A stretch of 64,000 bases of DNA, taken from Streptomyces sp. NBC_00554. GTDB taxonomy: Bacteria; Actinomycetota; Actinomycetes; Streptomycetales; Streptomycetaceae. How positions within the stretch are numbered: the stretch's first letter is position 1; each line of letters opens with the position of its first letter. The stretch is from NCBI RefSeq assembly GCF_041431135.1, contig NZ_CP107799.1, positions 5,828,001-5,892,000 on the forward strand, in the 5' to 3' direction. Below the pieces are notes generated by a model. It was not told the DNA's origin, did not search any database, and saw only the letters and a program-made list of their open reading frames with translations. A program made the position numbers and the translations under genes. This document shows positions 16,834 to 25,163 of the stretch, in pieces.

Positions 16834-17595
16834 ATGGGCGCCGGCCACGCCCACAAGCTCTACCGGCACGGGCACTCGCCCGTGCACGCGCTGCCGCCGC
16901 ACACCAAGCTCGCCGCCACCTTCGCCTTCGTGGTCGTGGTCGTCTCCACCCCGCGCGAGGCGATGTGGGCGTTCGCGCTGTACGCCGTGCTCCTCGCGGG
17001 AGTCGCGTACCAGGCCCGGGTGCCCGCCCCCTTCCTGCTGAAGCGGCTGCTCATCGAGGTGCCGTTCGTCGCCTTCGCGGTGCTCATGCCGTTCGTGGCG
17101 GAGGGCGAGCGCGTCGACGTCCTCGGCATGTCGCTGAGCGTGAACGGCCTGTGGGGCGCGTGGAACGTCCTCGCCAAGGGAACGCTGGGCGTCGCCGCCT
17201 CCGTACTCCTGGCCTCGACCACCGAACTGCGCGAACTGCTCCTCGGCCTCCAGCGGTTGAAGCTCCCGCCGCTGCTCGTGCAGATCGCTTCCTTCATGAT
17301 CCGGTACGGGGATGTCATCACCGACGAGATGCGGCGGATGCGGATCGCGCGGGAGTCGCGCGGGTTCGAGGCCAGCGGAGTCAAGCACTGGGGGGTGCTC
17401 GCGAAATCCGCGGGCGCGCTGTTCATCCGCTCCTACGAGCGCGGGGAGCGTGTGCATCTCGCCATGGTGAGCCGGGGGTACGCCGGTTCGATGCCGGTCA
17501 TCGACGAGGTGACCGCCTCGCGGGCGCAGTGGTCGTACGCCTTTGCCCTCCCGTTCGCCGCTCTTGTCGTATGTCTGCTGGGATGGATGCTGTGA
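16834..17595 (+). CDS. cbiQ: ECF transporter transmembrane T component CbiQ
   Basis: A 253-residue membrane protein with the T-component coupling signature ARESRGF and a second motif in MVSRGYAGS, which contact the ATPase subunit. It begins with a His-containing segment (GHAHKLYRHGHSPVHAL) that may handle metal. The ATG lies one base after the cbiM stop, and its own end overlaps cbiO, so the three genes form a tight operon. It scaffolds the M component and the ATPase in the cytoplasmic membrane. Confidence 0.92.
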   Translation: MGAGHAHKLYRHGHSPVHALPPHTKLAATFAFVVVVVSTPREAMWAFALYAVLLAGVAYQARVPAPFLLKRLLIEVPFVAFAVLMPFVAEGERVDVLGMSLSVNGLWGAWNVLAKGTLGVAASVLLASTTELRELLLGLQRLKLPPLLVQIASFMIRYGDVITDEMRRMRIARESRGFEASGVKHWGVLAKSAGALFIRSYERGERVHLAMVSRGYAGSMPVIDEVTASRAQWSYAFALPFAALVVCLLGWML

Positions 17596-18341
17596 CCCCC
17601 TCTTTGGAAGTCTCCGGACTTGCCTTCGCCTACCCCGACGGGCATCAGGCCCTGTTCGGCGTCGACTTCACCGTCGGGCGCGGCGAGCGCGTCGCGCTGC
17701 TCGGGCCGAACGGCGCCGGCAAGACCACCCTCGTACTGCACCTCAACGGCATCCTGAACGGCGGCGCCGGGACCGTGACGGTGGCCGGACTCCCCGTCGG
17801 CAAGCGGCACATGGCCGAGATCCGGCGCAAGGTCGGCATCGTCTTCCAGGACCCGGACGACCAGCTGTTCATGCCGAGCGTGCGCGAGGACGTCGCCTTC
17901 GGACCGGCCGCGGCCGGGATGAAGGGTGCCGAGCTGGAGGAGCGTGTCCGTACGGCGCTTGAGCAGGTCGGCGTGGCGGACTTCGCCGACCGCCCGCCGC
18001 ACCACCTCTCCTTCGGGCAGCGGCGCCGGGTCGCCGTGGCCACCGTCCTCGCGATGGAGCCGGAGATCCTCGTCCTCGACGAGCCCTCCTCCAACCTCGA
18101 CCCCGCCTCGCGCCGCGAACTCGCCGACATCCTGCGGTCGTTGGACGTGACCGTCCTGATGGTCACGCACGACCTGCCGTACGCCCTCGAGCTCTGCCCC
18201 CGCGCCCTCATCCTCAGCGACGGCGTGATCGCGGCCGACGGCAAGACCGGCGAGCTGCTCTCCGACGACGAGCTGATGCGCAGCCACCGCCTGGAGCTGC
18301 CCTTCGGGTTCGACCCGCGCTCCGTGACCATGGGCGCGTGA
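17583..18341 (+). CDS. cbiO: ECF transporter ATP-binding protein CbiO
   Basis: From ATG 17583 the protein has 252 residues. Walker A is GPNGAGKTT, the Q loop is FQDPDDQLF, the signature is LSFGQRRR (a family variant of LSGGQ), Walker B is ILVLDEPSS, and the switch His is in VTHDLPY. It drives the M-N-Q complex. GTG 17592, overlapping the cbiQ stop as GTGA, is an equally reasonable start. A 21-bp tandem duplication covers its stop codon. Only one ATPase gene is present, so it probably acts as a homodimer. Confidence 0.92.
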   Translation: MDAVTPSLEVSGLAFAYPDGHQALFGVDFTVGRGERVALLGPNGAGKTTLVLHLNGILNGGAGTVTVAGLPVGKRHMAEIRRKVGIVFQDPDDQLFMPSVREDVAFGPAAAGMKGAELEERVRTALEQVGVADFADRPPHHLSFGQRRRVAVATVLAMEPEILVLDEPSSNLDPASRRELADILRSLDVTVLMVTHDLPYALELCPRALILSDGVIAADGKTGELLSDDELMRSHRLELPFGFDPRSVTMGA

Positions 18342-18367
18342 CGAACGACCATGGGCGCGTGACGAAC
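18326..18367. repeat. 21-bp tandem duplication across the cbiO stop
   Basis: Two adjacent identical 21-bp units (18326-18346 and 18347-18367), each containing CCATGGGCGCGTGACGAAC. The first includes the last codons and stop of cbiO; the second lies just outside. It looks like a slippage duplication that left the protein unchanged. Confidence 0.85.
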
Positions 18368-18521
18368 CGGACGGATCGGCACGAGAATCCCCGCTGACCT
18401 GCGCCGACCTCGGGTTACCCGCGGTTTCTACCCCCTGGTAACAAGGTGTCGCGTGTCGGTCGATACCTTGAGCGGGATGCACTTGCACACTTGTGCCGCC
18501 CGCCCCGGGGGAGGTCCCGCC

Positions 18522-18968
18522 ATGATCGACGGCACCGCTGTCGACACCCGCCCGACGAAGATCATGTACGTCGCAGAGGCCACCGCCCACGGCGGCCGGG
18601 ACGGCTATGTCACCAGTCAGGACGGCCAGCTCGAACTGAAGGTCGCGATGCCGCCGGCTCTCGGCGGGGACGGCAACGGCACGAACCCGGAGCAGCTGTT
18701 CGCGGCCGGCTACAGCGCCTGCTTCCACAACGCGCTGGTGATGGTGGGCCGCCGCTCCGGCTTCGACCTCTCCGGCTCCACGGTCGCCGCGAAGGTCGGT
18801 ATCGGCCCCAACAAGCGGCGCGGATACGGCCTCGCGGTCGCCCTGAGCGTCTCGCTCCCCGTCGTCGACCAGGACGTCGCCGCCAAGCTCGTGGACGAGG
18901 CCCACGACGTCTGCCCGTACTCCAACGCCACCCGCGGCAACATCGAGGTCACGATCCTGCTGGGCTAG
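18522..18968 (+). CDS. ohr: organic hydroperoxide resistance protein Ohr
   Basis: This 148-residue protein has both redox Cys of the Ohr/OsmC fold: Cys67 in AAGYSACFHNAL and Cys131 in DVCPYSNATRGN. The DVCPYSNATR context marks Ohr rather than OsmC. It reduces organic and fatty-acid hydroperoxides in the cytosol, recycled by lipoylated enzymes. ATG 18522 was chosen because GGGAGG lies 8 bases upstream and the family length fits; an in-frame start at 18453 would add 23 residues. No ohrR regulator is adjacent. Confidence 0.93.
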   Translation: MIDGTAVDTRPTKIMYVAEATAHGGRDGYVTSQDGQLELKVAMPPALGGDGNGTNPEQLFAAGYSACFHNALVMVGRRSGFDLSGSTVAAKVGIGPNKRRGYGLAVALSVSLPVVDQDVAAKLVDEAHDVCPYSNATRGNIEVTILLG

Positions 18969-18989
18969 GACCTGTCCGGCCGATCACGG
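18969..18989. repeat. left copy of a perfect 21-bp inverted repeat
   Basis: It is the exact reverse complement of 22241-22261. It begins one base after the ohr stop and marks the left edge of the TnpB/HTH block. The core reads CCTGTCCGGCCGATCAC. Similarity does not continue clearly outside, and only weakly inside. Confidence 0.85.
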
Positions 18990-19199
18990 TGGAGGAAAGC
19001 GGCGGGGCCCAGTAAGTACCTCTTTCTTCACGACGGAGAGTGCGTGTTTCTTCGCGACGGGGAGTGCGCGGGAGGCACTCGTCCGAAGCATCGTGGTGCA
19101 GCTGTCGGTCTGCCAGAACACGGATCGTCCCAGGCGCGTAGGGAGCGGCCGCCGAACGGCCTGGGGCCTTCGGCGGTAGCTGCCTGCCGCGCTGGTTGT

Positions 19200-19275
19200 G
19201 GTGCTGTTGTGGGACGCCCGGGGATCGCTCCCCGGGGGTGGCACCGGCATCAGCCGGTGTCTTCTCGCTTCTACG
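19200..19275 (-). ncRNA. candidate omega-RNA-like structure downstream of the TnpB-like gene
   Basis: Just past the TnpB stop (minus strand), two stable hairpins follow in tandem: CACCGGC/GCCGGTG with a 4-base loop (19242-19259) and an 8-bp CCCGGGGA/TCCCCGGG stem (19217-19236). TnpB guide RNAs are typically encoded at the 3' end of the gene and the right end of the element, so this is the expected place. The 3' end and guide are not determined. The rest of the gap down to 18990 shows no gene. Confidence 0.45.
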
Positions 19276-21031
19276 CCCCCTGCCCGGGAGCCTTGCGGGC
19301 TCTGGGACTTCCAGGGGCTCGGCGAGCGTTTTGGGTCTCCCCCCTATCGGAGGCGACCGTCTCGAGCTGTCTGTGCGCCGCGTCGACGATGTTCGCGGTG
19401 CTGTTCTGGTGCCGGTGTACGACCGCACCGCACGAGGGGCAGTGGAACGTACTGCATGAAGGGTCGGAGCTCGGGTTTCGCTTCTTGCACTTCGCGCAGG
19501 TGCTGGTGACGGGCTCGCCCTGGTCGAGGACGACGAGCTGCGAGCCGTACCAGGCGGTCTTGTACGCGAGCTTCTTGCGCAGGTTGCCCAGACCGGCGTC
19601 CAGGAGATGCCGGTTGGAGCGGGCCTTGACCTTGACGTTTCTGCCCGTCTTGTCCCGGGCGCCCTCGGCCGAGGTGGTGAGAGCTGTGAGGTCCAGGTCT
19701 TCGATCGCCACGTGCGTGAATCCGGTGGCGAGCTTCTTGGACAGGCCGTGCAGATACGAGGCGCGCCGCACGGTGATCTGCTGGTGGACGCGGGAGACCC
19801 GGGCGGTGGCCTTCCTCCATCGCCCCGACCCCTGTTGACAACGGGACATCGCGCGCTGGGCCTTCGACAGCTTGGCCAGGCTGTCGGCAAGCAGAGGGGG
19901 GTGCTGTACGAGGGCGGTGGCGGGGTCGGCCGGGTCGAGGGGGCTGGACAGGGCGGCCAGGTAGTGGGAGCCGAGGTCGACGCCGACGAGCCCGCCGGCG
20001 CGCTGGCGGGCGGTGGGGCGGCCGATCTGCTCGACGCGTCCGCCGTTCTCGGCGGCTTCCTCGGCCGGGGTGCGGCTCAGGTACGGGGTGCGGGTGCCGT
20101 CGTCGTGGACGTGCTCCCACAGCATGGGCACGTTCTGCTGCACCTTGGCCAGCACGGAGGCGTACCAGCGGTGGCCGCCGCGGGTGACGGTCACGGACTG
20201 GATGACGGCCTGCCCGCCGTCCACGAGCAGCGCGAGGCGCTTGCCGGAGTTGTGGATGCGGATGCTGCCCAGGCCTGGCATCACCAGGCGCCGGTAGCCC
20301 TCCAGGCGGATGATCGGCCTCTTCACATCATGGAAGAGAGTGAACGATTCTGCGTGGCCCTTCTTCTTGAAGCGGGGATATCCGTGGCGCTGACCGGCTC
20401 GGTGGCCGGCGAGCGATTCCTGCCAGTGGTTCCAGGCGACCTGGGCGCGGTCGAAGCCGGAGGTGAAGCAGTACACGTTGACCTCCCGCCACCAGGGGCT
20501 GCCGCGCTGCTCCTTGGGCAGATCCCGTTCCACCCGCCACAGGGCGCTGGTGTCGGTGGCGGTCGGTGTGCGGAAACCGGCACTGAACGCCTTGGTCTTG
20601 AGCGCGTTCACCGTGGCACGGGCTTCGGCCAGGAGCTCGCGTTCACGGGTGGTTTCGGCGGCGTCCGCGCGGACGGCGACCAGCCGGTGGACGAGGGTCT
20701 CCTGCCCGGCCGGGGGCTGCATCTCGGGCAGCGGCGGCTTGCCGGCGACGGTGAGCGTGAGGCTCTTGCGGTGGTGGTCCCACACCTTGATGCGGTCGGT
20801 GAGCTCGGCGCCGTCGGCCTTGATCCGCTGCTTCGCCTCGGCTTCACTCAGCCCCGCCTCGAGGTAGGCGGTCCGGCGGTCGGCCCATGCCTGGTGGGCC
20901 TGGGTCTTCTTGGCCAGGGCGTAGTTGTAGGCCCACCGGCAAGCGCCGGCGTAGCGGGACAGGGCGGCACGCTCGGCGTCGGAGGGGTCCAGGGCGAACC
21001 GGTACGCCCGCAACACCTCCGTTCTGGGCAT
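19271..21031 (-). CDS. TnpB-like RNA-guided nuclease homologue with altered RuvC site
   Basis: From ATG 21031 the protein has 586 residues, long for TnpB (about 400), with extra sequence before the RuvC core (around SALWRVERDLPKEQRGSPWW). It starts MPRTEVLRAYRFALDPSDAE, the TnpB N-terminus. RuvC I has Asp in VGVDLGSHY, RuvC II has Glu in VAIEDLDL, and the zinc finger is CAKC...CPSC. The last catalytic motif, normally DRDxNA, reads HRHQNS, with His for both Asp. This predicts weak or no cleavage. A second start at 21094 (GGAGG immediately upstream) is possible. No tnpA is adjacent. Confidence 0.85.
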   Translation of the reverse strand: MPRTEVLRAYRFALDPSDAERAALSRYAGACRWAYNYALAKKTQAHQAWADRRTAYLEAGLSEAEAKQRIKADGAELTDRIKVWDHHRKSLTLTVAGKPPLPEMQPPAGQETLVHRLVAVRADAAETTRERELLAEARATVNALKTKAFSAGFRTPTATDTSALWRVERDLPKEQRGSPWWREVNVYCFTSGFDRAQVAWNHWQESLAGHRAGQRHGYPRFKKKGHAESFTLFHDVKRPIIRLEGYRRLVMPGLGSIRIHNSGKRLALLVDGGQAVIQSVTVTRGGHRWYASVLAKVQQNVPMLWEHVHDDGTRTPYLSRTPAEEAAENGGRVEQIGRPTARQRAGGLVGVDLGSHYLAALSSPLDPADPATALVQHPPLLADSLAKLSKAQRAMSRCQQGSGRWRKATARVSRVHQQITVRRASYLHGLSKKLATGFTHVAIEDLDLTALTTSAEGARDKTGRNVKVKARSNRHLLDAGLGNLRKKLAYKTAWYGSQLVVLDQGEPVTSTCAKCKKRNPSSDPSCSTFHCPSCGAVVHRHQNSTANIVDAAHRQLETVASDRGETQNARRAPGSPRARKAPGQGA

Positions 21032-21328
21032 GGTCGCGGCCGCGGGGCCGTGCCCTGGCTCTGCGGAATTGGATTTCGCCGCCACGCGCGCCATACCTCC
21101 GGTTCCAAGTCGCTGTGCTGGGCCGCAGGTTGCCACGGGGCAAGGCTGGCTGGTCACGCGCCATACCGTCCTGATCACAGGCAGCCGAAAAGGACTCTTA
21201 CGCTGGCATTTGCCGTTCGAGGTTCTTTGGAGCGCTGCGAAGAAGACGGCATGGCGGATGATCAACAAGCTTCGGTCCATGGCAATCTCCGGGTCAGCAC
21301 GATGACTTGGAGCCGGAGGTGGACCGCC

Positions 21329-22198
21329 GTGGCGGCGAACAGCAATCCCACGGTCAGAAAGCGCCGCCTGGGAGCCGAACTCCGCCGGCTCCGTCAGGCC
21401 AGCGGGCTGAAGAGCACAGAAGCGGCCGAGCGGCTCATGGTCTCCCAGCCCAAGATCAGTCACATGGAGAACGGCCGCCGCACCGCCAGCCCCCGCGATG
21501 TACGCGATCTGTGCGCGATCTACGGAGTGACGGACCAGCAGGTCATCGACTCACTCATGCGGATGGCCAAGGAATCCGGCCAGCAGGGCTGGTGGAACGT
21601 CTACGGCGACATTCCCCAGAGCGTCTATGTCGGCCTGGAGGCGGACGCCGCCACCGTCCACGCATACGAGCCCATGGTGATCCCCGACCTGCTGCAGACC
21701 CCCGCCTACGCCCACGCCGTCATTGCGGAAACGATCCCTCTGCTCACTGCCGAACAGGCCGCCACCCGCCTCAAGGTGCGGCTGCGCCGTCAGCACCGGA
21801 TCTACGACCCGGCCCGCCCCCTGCGCCTTTGGGCCATCGTGGACGAATCGGCACTGCGCCGCGTCGTCGGCGGCCCGGACATCATGCGCGAACAACTGGA
21901 GCACCTGAACACACTCGGCGCGGAGCCCCACATCACCGTGCAGGTCCTCCCGTACACCGTGGGCGCTCATCCGGGCCTCGGAGGACGGTTCTGCATCCTG
22001 AGGTTCGCCGACAGCCCCGAGGCAGTCGTGCACCTGGAACGCTTCACCAGCGATCTCTACCTGGAGAAACCATTCGACGTGCAGCACTACAGCGTGATGT
22101 ACGACCACCTCCAGGCCCAGGCCCTCGAATCCGACAGCAGCCGCGACTTCATCACCGACGCCACCAAGTCGTACATCGGCGCAGAGAGCCGGGCCTGA
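21329..22198 (+). CDS. WhiJ-like helix-turn-helix regulator with DUF5753 domain
   Basis: This 289-residue protein has an N-terminal XRE HTH (LKSTEAAERLMVSQPKISHM) followed by DUF5753 (VIPDLLQTPAYAHAVI, and ITVQVLPYTVGAHPGLGG). GTG 21329 was chosen because GGAGGTGG (21315-21322) precedes it and the family begins MAANSNPTVRKRRLG at this point. Unlike the copy at 10.8 kb, no DUF397 gene follows, so it is an orphan. It is divergent from the TnpB-like gene and shares its control region (21032-21328). Confidence 0.9.
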   Translation: MAANSNPTVRKRRLGAELRRLRQASGLKSTEAAERLMVSQPKISHMENGRRTASPRDVRDLCAIYGVTDQQVIDSLMRMAKESGQQGWWNVYGDIPQSVYVGLEADAATVHAYEPMVIPDLLQTPAYAHAVIAETIPLLTAEQAATRLKVRLRRQHRIYDPARPLRLWAIVDESALRRVVGGPDIMREQLEHLNTLGAEPHITVQVLPYTVGAHPGLGGRFCILRFADSPEAVVHLERFTSDLYLEKPFDVQHYSVMYDHLQAQALESDSSRDFITDATKSYIGAESRA

Positions 22199-22240
22199 GC
22201 ACCGGTGAGCGGGGGATGTCACGGCCACCCCGCGTCTCCG

Positions 22241-22261
22241 CCGTGATCGGCCGGACAGGTC
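22241..22261. repeat. right copy of a perfect 21-bp inverted repeat
   Basis: Exact reverse complement of 18969-18989. It lies 70 bases upstream of the serine hydrolase start, inside its presumed promoter region. On the minus-strand transcript of the TnpB-like gene, the left copy would read the same as the plus strand here. Confidence 0.85.
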
Positions 22262-22280
22262 TGGGAATCGCGACCTCTAC

Positions 22281-22297
22281 GTGCGTGTTGCACGCAC
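22281..22297. promoter_or_regulatory. inverted repeat upstream of the serine hydrolase gene
   Basis: GTGCGTG-TTG-CACGCAC, a perfect 7-bp inverted repeat with a 3-base spacer, 34 bases before the start codon. Its size and place suit a dimeric repressor site. The binding protein is unknown; the orphan WhiJ-like regulator upstream is one candidate. Confidence 0.4.
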
Positions 22298-22331
22298 TGT
22301 TGGCAGGTGTGCGGCGACAGGGAGTACGGGC

Positions 22332-23492
22332 GTGGACGTGAACGGCACAGTGGCCGAGGGCTTCGAGCCGGTCAGGGAGGCGTTCGCAGCGAACTTCGAG
22401 GTGCTCGGGGACCGGGGTGCCGCCGTCGCCGTGTACCGCGACGGTCACAAGGTCGTCGACCTGTGGGGCGGCACGCGGGACGTCGACGGCACCGAGCCCT
22501 GGGAGCGGGACACCGCGCAGATCATGCGCTCGGCGACGAAGGGCGTGGCCGCCGCCGTACTGCTCATGCTGGCCGAGCGCGGGCTGCTGGACCTCGACGC
22601 CCCGGTCGGCGCGTACTGGCCGGAGTTCAAGGCGCGGGGCAAGGAACGGACGCTCGTACGGCATGTCCTCGCGCACCGGGCCGGCGTACCCGTCCTCGAC
22701 CGCCCGCTGACGCCCGCCGAGGCGGCGGATCCCGGTCTCGGGGCCGCGGCGGTGGCCGCGCAGGCGCCGGTGTGGGAGCCGGGCGCGGACCACGGGTATC
22801 ACGCGCAGACGTACAGCTGGCTGACGGGGGAGCTGGTGCGGCGGGTGACCGGGCGCTCGATCGGTGACTGGATCGCCGAGGAGATCTCCCGGCCGCTGGG
22901 CCTGGACCTGTGGGTCGGGCTGCCGGACTCGGTGGCGGGGCGCGTGGGGAAGGTCGGGCAGATCGAGGCCCCGTCCGCGGCGGGCGGTCTGCGGACCCGG
23001 CCCAAGCGGTCGGTCTCCGAGGCGTACGCGGACCCCTCCTCGCTGACCCGCCGCGCCTTCGCCGTGATCACTCCGCTGCCGGACGAGAACGACGCCGCGT
23101 ACCGGGCGGCCGTCCTGCCCGCCTCCAACGGGATCGCCACGGCGGAGGGCCTCGCGCGCTTCTACGCCTCGCTGATCGGAGAGGTGGACGGGGTGCGGCT
23201 GTTCTCGCCGGCCACCGTCTCGGCGGCCCGTACGGAACACTCCGCAGGCCCCGACCGCGTGCTGGTCGTCAGCACCCGCTTCGGGCTCGGGTACATGCTG
23301 CACGGCAGCGCGTCCCCACTGCTTGGTGGCGGCTCCTTCGGCCACCCCGGCCGGGGCGGCGCCCTCGGCTTCGCCGACCCCGAGTCGGGGATCGCCTTCG
23401 GGTACGTGACGAACGGCTTCCGCAAGAGCGTGACGGCGGATGCGCGGGCGCAGGCGCTGGTGGGGGCGGTGCGGGCGGCTACGGCGCGCTGA
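22332..23492 (+). CDS. serine hydrolase, beta-lactamase (class C / EstB-like) family
   Basis: The protein has 386 residues. The nucleophile motif S-x-x-K is SATK in IMRSATKGVAAA, and the second motif Tyr is probably in YHAQTYSWLTGEL. GHPGRGG near the end replaces the third KTG-like motif, as in EstB-type esterases. No signal peptide, so it is likely a cytosolic esterase or peptidase rather than a resistance beta-lactamase. GTG 22332 was chosen for GGGAG 7 bases upstream. Its end overlaps the convergent SRPBCC gene by 14 bp. Confidence 0.88.
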   Translation: MDVNGTVAEGFEPVREAFAANFEVLGDRGAAVAVYRDGHKVVDLWGGTRDVDGTEPWERDTAQIMRSATKGVAAAVLLMLAERGLLDLDAPVGAYWPEFKARGKERTLVRHVLAHRAGVPVLDRPLTPAEAADPGLGAAAVAAQAPVWEPGADHGYHAQTYSWLTGELVRRVTGRSIGDWIAEEISRPLGLDLWVGLPDSVAGRVGKVGQIEAPSAAGGLRTRPKRSVSEAYADPSSLTRRAFAVITPLPDENDAAYRAAVLPASNGIATAEGLARFYASLIGEVDGVRLFSPATVSAARTEHSAGPDRVLVVSTRFGLGYMLHGSASPLLGGGSFGHPGRGGALGFADPESGIAFGYVTNGFRKSVTADARAQALVGAVRAATAR

Positions 23493-23964
23493 GCCCCGAG
23501 GTCGGGGCTTCGACGTACGCCGCCAGGTTGGCCAGCGAGGAGGCGATCCCGGCCTCGTGTGCCGCCTGGTCGATGCCGGGCGGCACGTCCGTGGCCGTGA
23601 CGGTCACCTCGGTCCCGTCACCGGTGGCGGAGAGGTGCCAGGTCATCGTCATGGTGCCCGCGTACGCCGGGTCGTCGGCCTCGAACACCGCCCGCGTCAC
23701 CACGCGCTCCGGTGGCACCAGGTCGGCGAAGGCGACATCGACGACATCCGTCGCGTCCGAGGTCTTGCCGGGACCGCCGCTGGGGTCGAGGTAGGTGAGA
23801 ACCATCCGGAACCCGCCACCAGGCCGGGGATCCCACCGCTCGACCCGCCCGCGCATGCCGTCCGGCGGCAACCAGGCCTCGATGGACTCCCGGTCGAGGA
23901 GGGCGCCGTAGACGGCCACCGGTGGTGCGGCGATCAGCCGACTGGCGCGGTCGGTCCTGTCCAT
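23479..23964 (-). CDS. SRPBCC (AHSA1-like) domain protein
   Basis: The protein has 161 residues. Features of the AHSA1/START-like fold are present: IAAPPVAVYGALLD, an acidic WLPPDGMRG segment, VVDVAFADLVPPERVV, and TWHLSATGDGTEVTVTA. These proteins bind hydrophobic ligands in a central cavity; no specific ligand can be named. Immediately downstream in the genome lies a fragment of an EamA transporter gene, suggesting the original neighbour was eamA. Confidence 0.85.
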   Translation of the reverse strand: MDRTDRASRLIAAPPVAVYGALLDRESIEAWLPPDGMRGRVERWDPRPGGGFRMVLTYLDPSGGPGKTSDATDVVDVAFADLVPPERVVTRAVFEADDPAYAGTMTMTWHLSATGDGTEVTVTATDVPPGIDQAAHEAGIASSLANLAAYVEAPTSGLSAP

Positions 23965-24031
23965 GGGGCGAGTTTAGGACCGGACCTCTGTCGGGGCGGG
24001 CGCGGCAATCGTGGGGCAGCGTCGACGCGGT

Positions 24032-24151
24032 TCACCCCGTGTGCAGCATCAGCCCGATCCCCACTACCAGCAGTCCTGCCGCCGCGATCCGGGGCGCCCC
24101 GAACCGTTCCTTGAAGAAGATCGCCCCGATGGCGGCGCCGACGATGATTGA
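24032..24151 (-). pseudogene. 3' fragment of an EamA-family transporter gene
   Basis: A 120-bp copy of the end of the EamA gene (26645-26764), in the same orientation. The 39 encoded residues from SIIVGAAIGAIFF to LMLHTG are identical, while about seven bases differ, mostly silently. Weaker similarity extends downstream of both stop codons. The upstream part of the gene is missing and replaced by the promoter region of a lipoprotein gene. It marks the left boundary of a 2.5-kb islet. Confidence 0.85.
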
Positions 24152-24310
24152 TGCCGTTCTCGGGGCTGGGACGTTGGATTGGTGGCCTGATCCGAGGTCG
24201 CAAGACCAGGTGACGCGGGCTCTTGAGGTGAGGTCGGCGCGCTCGTCCGCGGCCCGGGGCGGGGTGATCATCGTTCCGGTACTCTGCCGCCCTACACACC
24301 AGGGGGGATT

Positions 24311-25009
24311 GTGCGAACGAAGGCGAGCACCGCTGCGCTGTGCCTGTTCATGGGTGCCGTCACGGTTGGCTGTGCCGGCGACGGTGGCACGACTGACACA
24401 CGCTCCGCCGACCAACTGCTCGGCGAGGCCTACCGCACCATGAATGCGCTCACGTCGGTGACCATCGGACTGGATGTCACCTCGGGCGGCGACCGGTATT
24501 CCGGCCGTCTGACGACCGATCTCAAGAGCAGGTGCGCGTTGAAGGCGACCTCGTCCCACGGTTCAGAGATGGAGCAGATCCGGATCGGCGAGACGGACTA
24601 CATCCACCCCAACGACGTGTACCTCGACATGTGGGGGCGGAAGACGGTACCCGCGATGCGGAACAGCCCCTGGCTGAAGAGCCCCGTGAGCGCGGCGAAG
24701 GGAGCAGACGACCTGGTCGACTGCTCGTGGCCGTTCTCCTCCTTCGGCGAGGCGACGAAGGCCGACCCGACCGAGCTTGACGGCAAGCCGGTCATCCCGG
24801 TGAAAGTGACGGACGACGAACTCAAGGGGGGCGTCTATACCTTCTACGTGGCCGCCGAGGGCAAGCCGTACCTACTGAGGATCGACTACAAAGACCCTCG
24901 CTCCCACCGCGTCACGAAGTTCAGCGATTTCAACAACCCGGTGGACATTCAGCCCCCGGCGGCAGCCGATGTCCTGGACCTGAGCAGCCTGCCCCCGGAC
25001 GAGTCCTAG
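24311..25009 (+). CDS. putative lipoprotein (LppX/LprAFG-like)
   Basis: The protein has 232 residues. The signal region MRTKASTAALCLFMGAVTVG ends at a lipobox Cys (VGC-AG). The mature part (LLGEAYRTMNALTSVTIGLD, then RIGETDYIH, VYTFYVAAEGKPYLLRI) follows the layout of LppX_LprAFG-type lipoproteins, which hold lipids in a half-barrel. GTG 24311 has GGGGGGA directly upstream. It is the first gene of the islet bracketed by the eamA duplication, convergent with the Tat-exported protein. Confidence 0.78.
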   Translation: MRTKASTAALCLFMGAVTVGCAGDGGTTDTRSADQLLGEAYRTMNALTSVTIGLDVTSGGDRYSGRLTTDLKSRCALKATSSHGSEMEQIRIGETDYIHPNDVYLDMWGRKTVPAMRNSPWLKSPVSAAKGADDLVDCSWPFSSFGEATKADPTELDGKPVIPVKVTDDELKGGVYTFYVAAEGKPYLLRIDYKDPRSHRVTKFSDFNNPVDIQPPAAADVLDLSSLPPDES

Positions 25010-25163
25010 CAGCGCATCTGGCCGTGGTGGTCAAACCCGCAAGCCGCCGGGCCGAGGGCATGACTTTTGGTCCGCGGGCGCCTGCACGCAGGGAGATGGC
25101 TCCTACGGCGTCAGCCGTCGAGGTCGGTGCCTCCGCGTGTCAGCCGGCATCGCCTTGCTGCGG

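Larger units (their letters stand above)
18969..22261. mobile_element. putative transposable block with 21-bp terminal inverted repeats
   Basis: A 3.3-kb segment bounded by perfect 21-bp inverted repeats and lying between ohr and a serine hydrolase gene. It holds the TnpB-like gene (minus) and a WhiJ-like regulator (plus), divergently arranged with about 300 bp between them and no third gene. Classical IS605 relatives lack inverted ends, so either the repeats belong to another element, or they arose by inversion or duplication. I found no clear target-site duplication. Confidence 0.4.
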
